Of a stretch of 6,015 nt of DNA, positions 1 to 5,876 are shown one piece after another. Every line of letters begins with the position of its first letter. Within the stretch, counting starts at the first letter, position 1. The notes below the pieces were generated by a model. The model searched no databases and was not told where the DNA came from. It worked only from the letters and a program-made list of their open reading frames with translations. The DNA is taken from contig JAHZBJ010000119.1 in assembly GCA_019423445.1 (NCBI GenBank), positions 1-6,015 on the forward strand. The letters are read 5' to 3'. This DNA is from Oscillospiraceae bacterium (GTDB lineage Bacteria > Bacillota > Clostridia > Oscillospirales > Ruminococcaceae). A program made the position numbers and the translations under genes.

Positions 1-17
1 GGGAGGAAAATAAGATA

Positions 18-263
18 TTACCCTTCCAGTATCACGAAATTGCTGGAAGCATTGTCCTTGGTCGTGACTTCACTGAGGCCGGTCACCTGGCTGGTCAAGG
101 GCTTCTACCCCACCTTCACCTCAATGCGGTCCCCGATTTTTACCTCATAGGAGGCTCTGGCGGCCTTTCTGTTCACCAACACCCGCTGCGCATCACAAGC
201 CTCATTGGCCACAGTGCGGCGCTTGATGATCCGGGAGACCTTCAAATACTTATCCAAACGCAT
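18..263 (-). pseudogene. rqcP: RqcP/YabO-type S4 RNA-binding protein, interrupted by in-frame TAG
   Basis: Reading from ATG at 263 gives an S4-domain protein beginning MRLDKYLKVSR, with the basic first helix RIIKRR (residues 11-16) typical of RqcP, the ribosome-quality-control factor that helps RqcH add alanine tails on stalled 50S subunits. Codon 53 is TAG (105-107). The same frame then continues for 28 residues to TAA at 18-20, for a total of 81 codons, close to the usual 80-90. From memory, the part after TAG aligns without gaps to Bacillus YabO, including the terminal Y/F-x-IL, so only one codon breaks the frame. Two S4 hallmark glycines are also replaced (Q26, R32). A weak ribosome site (AAGGG, 271-275) overlaps the stop of HU. 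Position after mazG and HU matches the Bacillus yabN-yabO order. It may be a decaying pseudogene, or a 52-residue S4-only protein may still be made (105-263). Family assignment is firm; functional state is uncertain. Confidence 0.82.
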
Positions 264-275
264 ACATTTTCCCTT

Positions 276-599
276 TCATGAAAAAAGCCGGCACAGGATC
301 GTGCCGGCTTCCATCGATATTCTTGTGTATTTGATGGCGTCCTTCAGGGCTTTGCCGGCCTTGAACACAGGGGACTTGGAAGCAGCGATGGTGATGGGCT
401 CTTTGGTCCGGGGGTTGATACCGGAACGAGCAGCGCGCTCCTTAACCTCAAAAGTACCGAAGCCAACCAGGGAAAGCTTCTCGCCTTTCTTCAGGCTCTC
501 GGTGATGGAAGCGAAAACAGCGGAAACAGCCTTCTCGCTGTCCTTCTTGGACAGGCCGGTCTTTTCTGCAACAGCGCTTACCAGTTCAACTTTAGTCAT
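276..599 (-). CDS. hup: DNA-binding protein HU with unusual 17-residue C-terminal extension
   Basis: This is a histone-like nucleoid protein of the HU/IHF family, which acts as a dimer that bends DNA without strong sequence preference. Residues 1-90 are a complete HU: the N-terminal helices, the GFGTF core (46-50), the beta-arm with RAARSGINPRT (55-65), and the C-terminal FKAGKALKDAIK (79-90). Normal HU proteins are 90-92 residues and stop there. Here codon 91 (327-329) is TAC, one base from TAA or TAG, and the frame runs on for 17 residues to TGA at 276-278. The extension is encoded by the gene's own terminator hairpin (281-310) and has no resemblance to HU tails, so it looks like a stop-loss. 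The start at 599 is set by GGAGGT (608-613) eight nt upstream, and its ATG overlaps the TGA of mazG (ATGA). The gene lies between mazG and the S4 gene. Confidence 0.95.
   Translation of the reverse strand: MTKVELVSAVAEKTGLSKKDSEKAVSAVFASITESLKKGEKLSLVGFGTFEVKERAARSGINPRTKEPITIAASKSPVFKAGKALKDAIKYTRISMEAGTILCRLFS
281..310 (-). terminator. Rho-independent terminator overlapping the HU reading frame
   Basis: On the minus strand a perfect 10-bp GC-rich stem (arms 301-310 and 285-294, GCCGGCAC core) with a 6-nt loop (295-300) is followed by a run of six T (281-286). It begins 16 nt after the position where HU would normally stop (327), a usual place for a terminator. Because HU has lost that stop, the whole hairpin is inside the coding frame, and a ribosome finishing HU would cover it. 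If active it separates HU from the S4 gene downstream. Confidence 0.88.
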
Positions 600-1417
600 T
601 TTGATTTACCTCCAATTTTTTCTTCTTCCTTGACTTTGCGCCAAAGATTGTTGAGCTCATCAATGCTACATTGGGTCAATTCTATATCATTGCTTATTGC
701 TGCCTGTTCCATGGCGGAAAACCGCCGGATAAATTTCTCCGTGGAGCGGTAAAGCATCTCCTCCGGGTCGCTGCCCAAAAGCCTGGAAACATTGACGGCA
801 GAAAAGAGAACATCCCCCATCTCCTCTTCAATCTGTTCCGGCTCCTCCTGGGCTATGGCCTCCTTCAGTTCCAGGATCTCACTGCTCAGGTCACCCAAAG
901 CATCCTGAACCGTAGGATATTCGAATCCAACCTTTCCGGCGCGCTTCTGGACCTTAGCCGCCCGGATCAGCGCCGGCAGAGATCGGGAAACTCCTTCCAG
1001 AGTGCTGGCGGCGGTGGACTGATGTTTTTCCTTCTTTTTAAGCTTGTCCCAGTTATCCAGCACCTGGCTGGAATCCTTTACTACCGTATCGCCAAAAACA
1101 TGGGGATGGCGGTAGATCAGCTTTTTGCAGATGCCGTCACAGATATCGGAAAAGCCGAAGCGGCCTTCCTCCTCCTCCATCCGTGCGTGAAAAACCACCT
1201 GAAGCAGTACATCCCCCAGTTCTTCTTGGAGGAGCACCGGGTCATCCCGGTCGATGGCCTCTACTGCTTCGTAAGTCTCCTCGATAAAATTATTGCGGAT
1301 AGAATGGTGATCTTGTTCTCGATCCCAAACACAACCGCCTTCGCCCCGGAGGATAGCCATAATCTCCAACAGGTCATCCATACCATAGTGATCTTTAAAG
1401 GCAAACTCTGCTTTCAT
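596..1417 (-). CDS. mazG: MazG nucleoside triphosphate pyrophosphohydrolase
   Basis: All-alpha NTP pyrophosphohydrolase of 273 residues that hydrolyses (d)NTPs to the monophosphate and pyrophosphate, thought to clean aberrant nucleotides. The two tandem MazG domains of the family are visible. The first has the GCVWDREQDHHSI region (28-40), the metal-binding EETYE (46-50) and EELGD (65-69). The second has ILELKEA (181-187) and EEEMGD (197-202). In the first domain the usual GCPWD..QTH reads GCVWD..QDH. It lacks the N-terminal methylase domain fused to MazG in Bacillus YabN. The ATG at 1417 is preferred because GAGGAGG (1424-1430) sits six nt upstream; an ATG at 1432 would place that site inside the gene. 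It follows the flippase gene by 28 nt and its TGA overlaps the ATG of HU, so the three are probably co-transcribed and mazG-HU translation is coupled. Confidence 0.96.
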   Translation of the reverse strand: MKAEFAFKDHYGMDDLLEIMAILRGEGGCVWDREQDHHSIRNNFIEETYEAVEAIDRDDPVLLQEELGDVLLQVVFHARMEEEEGRFGFSDICDGICKKLIYRHPHVFGDTVVKDSSQVLDNWDKLKKKEKHQSTAASTLEGVSRSLPALIRAAKVQKRAGKVGFEYPTVQDALGDLSSEILELKEAIAQEEPEQIEEEMGDVLFSAVNVSRLLGSDPEEMLYRSTEKFIRRFSAMEQAAISNDIELTQCSIDELNNLWRKVKEEEKIGGKSK

Positions 1418-1423
1418 GGCAAA

Positions 1424-1430
1424 CCTCCTC
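1424..1430 (-). promoter_or_regulatory. Ribosome binding site that fixes the mazG start
   Basis: GAGGAGG on the minus strand lies six nt before ATG 1417 and after the TAG of the flippase gene (1446-1448). It excludes the longer mazG start at 1432. Confidence 0.85.
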
Positions 1431-1445
1431 AACGCTTTCTATATT

Positions 1446-3176
1446 CTACCTGATAAGCCTTAGTATTTCAAGAGTTTTTGCGACTTTTTCATGGTTTGGA
1501 AACATTTCAAGATCACGCTTTTGGATGGTGCCCGTAAGAAAAAGCATCAGGAAATAAAGAAGCGCCCCGCAGCATATTGACAAAATCAGGCGCATTTGGC
1601 TCCCAGCGGTAGAAAAAAGCAGATAATACGCGGAATAAGCGCCTCCAGCACAGAGAAATGCACAGAAAAGGGGTTTGCAGACAGCCTGGAAAAACCGCAA
1701 GGGAACCCCTGTTTTTACCCGGAGGTAAATTATGGAAAACACAACAATAAACCCATAGCACACCAATGAACCGTAAGGAACACCCTGGATATTCAGTTCC
1801 GGGCGGGAAACCAGGCTGTAATTGGTAAACAGTTTTAAAGCGGCTCCCACCACCATGGTGGCCAGTGTCATCCGTTCATGTCCGGTGGCCTGGAGAACGC
1901 TGTTCACCGGGGTAGTTGCAGCCACCAGAATGGTGCTGATGCCCATTACCCGCAGAACAGGGGTGATAATGGCAGCCTCCATCAGGCGGGCCGGATAGAG
2001 GAACCGAAGAATTGGCCCGGAGAGAGCGAATAACCCCAAACCTGCGGGAAGCGCCACCAAGAGAGCTATCCGCAACACCGAATTTACCGTGTATTCCAGT
2101 TGTTGGCCGTTTCCGGACGTCCAGGCCCGGGTGACTGCCGGCAAAGCGCTTACTCCCAGAGCTGCAGTAATGGCCGGAGCCAGGTTAAACAGGGAAAAGG
2201 CCAGACCGGAATAGGAGCCATAAAGATACTCCGGCAGCATATCGTTTGCCACCGCTTCCGGAATCAGCCCCTGATACATCAGGCGAATACTCTCCCCGCT
2301 CTCTGCCACAGCGCTCTGGAGGCAGTTCATCACCGACATCAGGTCGATGATGGAGGTGAGGTTCACCACCAGGGTACTCAAGGATATTGGAATCGCAATT
2401 TGGAGAAGCCGAATACCCGTGGACAACCCCTTTGCTTTTTCCCTTCTGCCCTCTCCCGGGATGCCGCCATCCTTGTAATAACACCAACGAATATAAAAAG
2501 CTCCTGCCGCGGTGCTCAATGTAACACCGCAAATGGCTGCTGCGGCAGAAAACTGAAAAATATAAAGGTTGGCCTCGTCCAGGGAAGAAAAAGAGCGCCC
2601 GAACACCATACCGCTTTCCAGATATCCCTGGCGCAGCAGGAAGGTAGTTCCATAGGAAAGGGCGGTTCCCGCCGCCAGCCGTGTCAAAGACTCCAATACC
2701 TGGCTTTTAGCGGTGGGTACCATGTTGGTCATCCCCTGAAAATAGCCTCGGTATATAGCAGAAATACAACTGAACACCACTGCCGGCGCAATAACCCGTA
2801 CCGCCAAAAGAGAGCCAGGATTATTGATGGTCCTGGAAAAGGGCCCCGAAAGAAGGAAAATCGCCGCCATCCCCATCAGCCCCAAGGGAAGAAAAAGTCT
2901 GCGGCTGGCATGGAGCACCTGTCGAACACCTTGAGGGCCAGCAGAAGCGGACGTCTCGGAAACCAGACGGGACGCCGCCACCCCCAAACCGGTGACGGTG
3001 ACAGAATAGATCGGGGTGAATAAATCGTAGGCGGAAACAAAATAGGACATTCCTACTCCGCCCAGAATATTGGCCAAAGGGATCTTGAACAGGGCGCCGA
3101 TGATCTTCACCGCGATGGTGGAAAGGGTCAGTACGGTGGCCCCCTCCAAAAAGCTTTGGCTGTGTTTCTTCCGCAT
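1446..3176 (-). CDS. SpoVB/YabM-type polysaccharide (lipid-linked oligosaccharide) flippase
   Basis: Integral membrane protein of 576 residues in the MOP (MATE/MurJ/PST) exporter superfamily, whose members flip undecaprenyl-linked sugars across the cytoplasmic membrane for cell wall, cortex or polysaccharide synthesis. About 14 hydrophobic segments can be picked out, roughly at 13-35, 50-70, 94-111, 125-147, 160-180, 207-229, 256-278, 322-346, 366-388, 403-426, 435-455, 465-486, 497-519 and 528-549. The motif RGYFQGMTNMVPTAKSQVLE (143-162) is typical of the SpoVB/YabM branch. Family members are about 510-550 residues, so this one is slightly long. The start at 3176 has GGAGGGA (3181-3187) four nt upstream. 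Its place next to mazG matches Bacillus yabM beside yabN, so orthology to YabM is more likely than to sporulation SpoVB itself; the exact substrate cannot be read from sequence. It is the first gene after the 3249-3282 terminator and ends in TAG. Confidence 0.93.
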   Translation of the reverse strand: MRKKHSQSFLEGATVLTLSTIAVKIIGALFKIPLANILGGVGMSYFVSAYDLFTPIYSVTVTGLGVAASRLVSETSASAGPQGVRQVLHASRRLFLPLGLMGMAAIFLLSGPFSRTINNPGSLLAVRVIAPAVVFSCISAIYRGYFQGMTNMVPTAKSQVLESLTRLAAGTALSYGTTFLLRQGYLESGMVFGRSFSSLDEANLYIFQFSAAAAICGVTLSTAAGAFYIRWCYYKDGGIPGEGRREKAKGLSTGIRLLQIAIPISLSTLVVNLTSIIDLMSVMNCLQSAVAESGESIRLMYQGLIPEAVANDMLPEYLYGSYSGLAFSLFNLAPAITAALGVSALPAVTRAWTSGNGQQLEYTVNSVLRIALLVALPAGLGLFALSGPILRFLYPARLMEAAIITPVLRVMGISTILVAATTPVNSVLQATGHERMTLATMVVGAALKLFTNYSLVSRPELNIQGVPYGSLVCYGFIVVFSIIYLRVKTGVPLRFFQAVCKPLFCAFLCAGGAYSAYYLLFSTAGSQMRLILSICCGALLYFLMLFLTGTIQKRDLEMFPNHEKVAKTLEILRLIR

Positions 3177-3248
3177 CCGTTCCCTCCGACTTTGTCTGTA
3201 CGGCCGTCACATTCCCGTATCTCGGGTGCCGTTCAGCTGGAAAACCGT
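3177..3248 (-). other. Intergenic leader expected to hold the promoter of the flippase operon
   Basis: These 72 bases lie between the terminator of the upstream unit and the flippase start, so a promoter for flippase-mazG-HU is expected here unless transcription reads through. I find no pair of boxes close to a sigma-A promoter and no convincing sporulation-sigma match. Only the ribosome site at 3181-3187 is clear. Confidence 0.4.
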
Positions 3249-3282
3249 AAAAAAACGTGGGGAGAAGGATTCTTCCCCCCAC
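3249..3282 (-). terminator. Strong Rho-independent terminator after the zinc-ribbon gene
   Basis: On the minus strand an 11-bp stem (arms 3272-3282 and 3257-3267, one G-U pair) with a 4-nt loop is followed after two bases by seven T (3249-3255). It starts 22 nt after the zinc-ribbon stop codon. It closes the dtd-hydrolase-hemZ-zinc-ribbon unit. Confidence 0.93.
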
Positions 3283-3304
3283 AGTGTATGCCTGGAAACA
3301 GCCT

Positions 3305-3736
3305 TTATTCGCAGCTTTCAGTGTCGCCAGGCTCCTCGCTGGCGCCGGAATCTTCCCCACTGGCTTCCGTTCCAGGTGCCGGAGAAAGAGGCGCGCCGCA
3401 TTTGCTGCAGAATACCGCCTCCTTACCGTTGGTGGTGCCGCACTGGGGACAGTACTTCTCCCAGGTCTCGGGAGCCCGGGTCTTCAGGGTTTCCAAACTC
3501 TTCTGAATGGTGTCAATTTCGCTTACCACCAGATCCACCAGGGCCTGGTTCTGGGTGCCCGTTTTGATAGAATCGTAGGTAACGGAGCCCAAACGCTCAT
3601 AGGCATCTTTCAGCTCGGAGGAAAGCTTCATCTCCTGGAGCTTCAGCCGGGAATCGTCCACCAGCTCCCCAGTGACCTTGCCTACCGAATCAGCCAACTC
3701 TTTTGCTTTGTTCATCAGGTTGTCCAACGTCGCCAT
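3305..3736 (-). CDS. Small coiled-coil protein with C-terminal zinc ribbon, function unknown
   Basis: A 143-residue soluble protein that I cannot assign to a named family. Residues 1-90 are charged and helical with heptad-like spacing (for example LMNKAKELADSV, 7-18, and IDTIQKSLETLK, 74-85), suggesting a coiled coil. Residues 96-113 form a zinc ribbon with two CxxC knuckles, CPQC (C96, C99) and CSKC (C110, C113), followed by GAPL as in many zinc-ribbon (DZR/zinc_ribbon_2-like) proteins. The last 25 residues are a low-complexity tail rich in Glu, Ser and Gly. No signal peptide or membrane segment is seen. The ATG at 3736 is chosen because AGGAGGT (3746-3752) is nine nt upstream; an ATG at 3745 would touch that site. 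It begins 17 nt after hemZ and is the last gene before a terminator, so it is co-transcribed with hemZ. A link to HemZ function is possible but unproven. Confidence 0.85.
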   Translation of the reverse strand: MATLDNLMNKAKELADSVGKVTGELVDDSRLKLQEMKLSSELKDAYERLGSVTYDSIKTGTQNQALVDLVVSEIDTIQKSLETLKTRAPETWEKYCPQCGTTNGKEAVFCSKCGAPLSPAPGTEASGEDSGASEEPGDTESCE

Positions 3737-3745
3737 TTCCCACAT

Positions 3746-3752
3746 ACCTCCT
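3746..3752 (-). promoter_or_regulatory. Ribosome binding site that decides the zinc-ribbon gene start
   Basis: AGGAGGT lies between the hemZ stop codon and the start of the zinc-ribbon gene. Spacing is nine nt to ATG 3736 and zero to ATG 3745, so the inner ATG is the better start. Confidence 0.8.
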
Positions 3753-3753
3753 G

Positions 3754-5226
3754 TTATCCTGAGATTTGGTTTGAAAGCCCAAAGGCTTTGAATGCATCTT
3801 TCCGCTCCAGTATGTTCTGAAAGCGGCTAATATATTCGTAAGGGTATTTGTAGTTAAAGATCCGTTCGATGCGGTTTCCCGGCAGCACAACCTTGGTGAC
3901 ACCGCCGCCCCCTGCAGATAGGATGGTATGGGTCTCATCCATAATGTAGACATTATAAAAGCAAGGGGTGTTCCCTTTGGAAAAGCCCACGTTTTCCAAA
4001 CTGTCCACGGTGCTCTTTTGGCGGTAGAGATAATAAGGGAGATACCCCTTGGCGGCCAAAGCCTCCTGGGAATAGTTTACCATTTCCCCCGCCGAGGAGA
4101 AACCGTTCAAATGTAAATTTTTTTCTCCGATCATGTCGGCAGCACGCTTCATGGTGAGGGAATGAACGGTGATGTTTTCGGGTTCCAGACCGATAATCCT
4201 GTCCAATGTTGTGCGGAAGGAATCCACCGTATCGCCGGGAAGCCCGGCGATCAAATCTACATTAACGGCTGTAAAGTGGAATAGCTTTGCACATTCAAAC
4301 GCCTGAAAAAACTGCTCCGACGTATGCCTGCGCCCCACTGCCTGAAGGACCTGGTCATTGAGAGTCTGGGGGTTGACACTGATTCGGTCCACTCCGCCAC
4401 CAGCCAAAGCGGCCAGCTTTTCCCGGGTAATGGTGTCCGGACGTCCCGCCTCCACGGTAAATTCCACACACTGGGACCGGTCAAAGCTTTGATTGATTAC
4501 ATCCAGAAGGCGGGCCAGCTGATCCGCCTCCAAAACCGTAGGGGTCCCGCCGCCCATGTAAATTGTTTGGAGGGTAAGACCCATCTCCCTGGCAATGCGT
4601 CCAGCATAGGCCAGTTCCTCCTGCAGCTTTTCCAGATACTCCGGAATCAACCGCCGGGTTTTTTCAATGGAATGGGACACAAAAGAACAGTAGCTGCACC
4701 GTGAGGGACAGAAAGGAATGGAAACATAAAGGCTGTAGCCGTGGGGCAGGGCTTTCGCAATTACCGGTTGCTGCACCTGGTCGGTAAGAAGGCAGAGATC
4801 TGTCTTTTCCCGAGCAACCAGGTATTTTTCCGAAAGGACCTGGGCGATTTCCTCCGGGGTCATTCCCTTTCCCCGCATTTCCCGCACCATTTTCACCGGG
4901 CGGATACCGGTAAGGATCCCCCACTGAATGGCACGGCCTGTAGCCTGAGAGAGAAGTCGGTACAAGAGCCTGCAGATGGAAAGTTCCGTCTCCCGCCTGT
5001 CAAGCTGGGAAATCTCTTCCAAGGTTCCTGAAAAGCTTCCCAGAAAAAGGGACACCCGATTGCGGTGGGAATCCCCCTCCACCCAGGTTTCTACCTGTAC
5101 CCGATCCCCCTCCTGATGGGAATCCTGGGAAAACTCCACCCGCTCCTGTGGCTGGAACATCCGGAGGATGCATTCCAACTCATAGTGGAAATCCCGCTGA
5201 TTTTCTTCCGAAAGGATTACTTTCAT
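3754..5226 (-). CDS. hemZ: HemZ-type radical SAM protein (coproporphyrinogen dehydrogenase family)
   Basis: Radical SAM enzyme of 490 residues; Bacillus HemZ is about 500. The family is annotated as oxygen-independent coproporphyrinogen III dehydrogenase, which decarboxylates coproporphyrinogen III to protoporphyrinogen IX in the cytoplasm. Residues 1-165 are the HemZ-specific N-terminal part with GILTGIRPVKMV (103-114). The SAM core starts at SIPFCPSRCSYC, with cluster ligands C173, C177 and C180. GGGTPT (225-230) is the SAM-binding GGE-like motif, and VDLIAGLPGDT (323-333) is typical of HemN/HemW relatives. After CSYC the sequence is SF, where true HemN has xC; the CxF form is shared with the heme chaperone HemW, so actual dehydrogenase activity is uncertain. 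The start at 5226 has GGAGAAG (5232-5238) five nt upstream and overlaps the hydrolase stop (ATGA). A longer frame to 5349 lies wholly inside the hydrolase gene and is rejected. Confidence 0.93.
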   Translation of the reverse strand: MKVILSEENQRDFHYELECILRMFQPQERVEFSQDSHQEGDRVQVETWVEGDSHRNRVSLFLGSFSGTLEEISQLDRRETELSICRLLYRLLSQATGRAIQWGILTGIRPVKMVREMRGKGMTPEEIAQVLSEKYLVAREKTDLCLLTDQVQQPVIAKALPHGYSLYVSIPFCPSRCSYCSFVSHSIEKTRRLIPEYLEKLQEELAYAGRIAREMGLTLQTIYMGGGTPTVLEADQLARLLDVINQSFDRSQCVEFTVEAGRPDTITREKLAALAGGGVDRISVNPQTLNDQVLQAVGRRHTSEQFFQAFECAKLFHFTAVNVDLIAGLPGDTVDSFRTTLDRIIGLEPENITVHSLTMKRAADMIGEKNLHLNGFSSAGEMVNYSQEALAAKGYLPYYLYRQKSTVDSLENVGFSKGNTPCFYNVYIMDETHTILSAGGGGVTKVVLPGNRIERIFNYKYPYEYISRFQNILERKDAFKAFGLSNQISG

Positions 5227-5867
5227 AAATACTTCTCCAAAAATGCGGCCAGCCACTCCCGTTCTTCTCCCATGGAGCTGAGTTCCTCGTGGCCAGGCCG
5301 GATAATGTAGTCCTCCCGGAGAAGGCTCAGCTTCTTCAAGGATTGGCACATCTGTTCAAAAGAACCGCCATAAAGATCAGTACGGCCGCAGTCGTGATGA
5401 AACAGTGTATCCCCTGTAAAAATAGTGTGGCCGCAGATGAGGCACACCGAGCCCTTGGTATGGCCTGGTGTCTCCAACACCCGGATGGTAAGTTCATCCA
5501 GCTGCAGGTCCTCCCCTTCCCTGAGGAAGCCGTCCGGTTCAAAAACATAGGGGGAGGAATCCTTGATAAACCGGCGTCCCAGGGCGCCGGTTTTGTCATC
5601 CCCCTGAAGAAGATCCACATCCTCAGGGGAAATATATACCTGAATACCGGGATAGGCTTTCCGCAGGGCTTTGACAGCACCAATGTGGTCAAAATGGCCA
5701 TGGGTCAGAAGGATCATTTTCGGGGTAATCCCATGTCCATCCAGATACTCTGTAATATTTTCCGGTTCTGCCCCCGGGTCTACAATAAAAGCGTTATTCT
5801 CCTTGCTTTGGACCACATAGCAGTTGGAGGAAAAGGTCTGTTTTGTATGTATTTCGGTAACAGTCAT
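5223..5867 (-). CDS. Metallo-beta-lactamase-fold hydrolase, glyoxalase II-like
   Basis: A 214-residue cytoplasmic MBL-fold enzyme of the small glyoxalase II-like (GloB2/YcbL-type) group, which hydrolyse thioesters or related esters at a dinuclear metal site. The metal ligands are all present: THGHFDH (55-61, giving H56, H58, D60, H61), H136 in PGHTKG (134-139), D153 in TGD (151-154), and H193 in RPGHEE (190-195). It has the short C-terminus of the bacterial one-domain form, without the large helical domain of human glyoxalase II. True substrate cannot be told from sequence. Start at 5867 has GAGGA (5874-5878) six nt upstream, which overlaps the TGA of dtd. It sits between dtd and hemZ, an arrangement I recall as common in clostridia; the stop overlaps the hemZ start (ATGA), implying coupled translation. 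Confidence 0.94.
   Translation of the reverse strand: MTVTEIHTKQTFSSNCYVVQSKENNAFIVDPGAEPENITEYLDGHGITPKMILLTHGHFDHIGAVKALRKAYPGIQVYISPEDVDLLQGDDKTGALGRRFIKDSSPYVFEPDGFLREGEDLQLDELTIRVLETPGHTKGSVCLICGHTIFTGDTLFHHDCGRTDLYGGSFEQMCQSLKKLSLLREDYIIRPGHEELSSMGEEREWLAAFLEKYL
5232..5238 (-). promoter_or_regulatory. Ribosome binding site that decides the hemZ start
   Basis: GGAGAAG on the minus strand sits five nt before ATG 5226, inside the last codons of the hydrolase gene. It supports the 490-residue HemZ over the 531-codon frame. Confidence 0.75.
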
Positions 5868-5876
5868 GGAAAATCC

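Noticed and set aside
1..14. GGAGG-like purine stretch on the plus strand near the left edge
   Set aside because: No start codon at useful spacing and no plus-strand gene follows; it lies just past the S4 gene stop on the other strand.
105..107. TAG read as pyrrolysine or a reassigned amber codon
   Set aside because: The flippase gene ends naturally at TAG just before a ribosome site, no pyl genes are visible, and the family has no special residue at this site. Not excluded genome-wide.
674..679. TTGACC as a possible -35 box for HU inside mazG
   Set aside because: No -10-like hexamer is found at 16-18 nt spacing.
205..1453. Plus-strand open frames opposite HU and mazG (205-633, 671-1453)
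   Set aside because: They are antisense to clear conserved genes, show no recognisable motifs, have no ribosome sites, and their codon pattern mirrors the minus-strand genes.
2100..3023. Long plus-strand open frame opposite the flippase gene
   Set aside because: Low-complexity translation rich in Gln, Arg and His with no domain; a shadow of the hydrophobic minus-strand gene.
3214..3226. Small inverted repeat (CCCG, 5-nt gap, CGGG) in the leader of the flippase gene
   Set aside because: A 4-bp stem is too short to support an operator or attenuator call.
5227..5349. Longer hemZ start adding 41 residues
   Set aside because: The extra part lies entirely inside the hydrolase gene, does not resemble HemZ, and the inner ATG has a good ribosome site.
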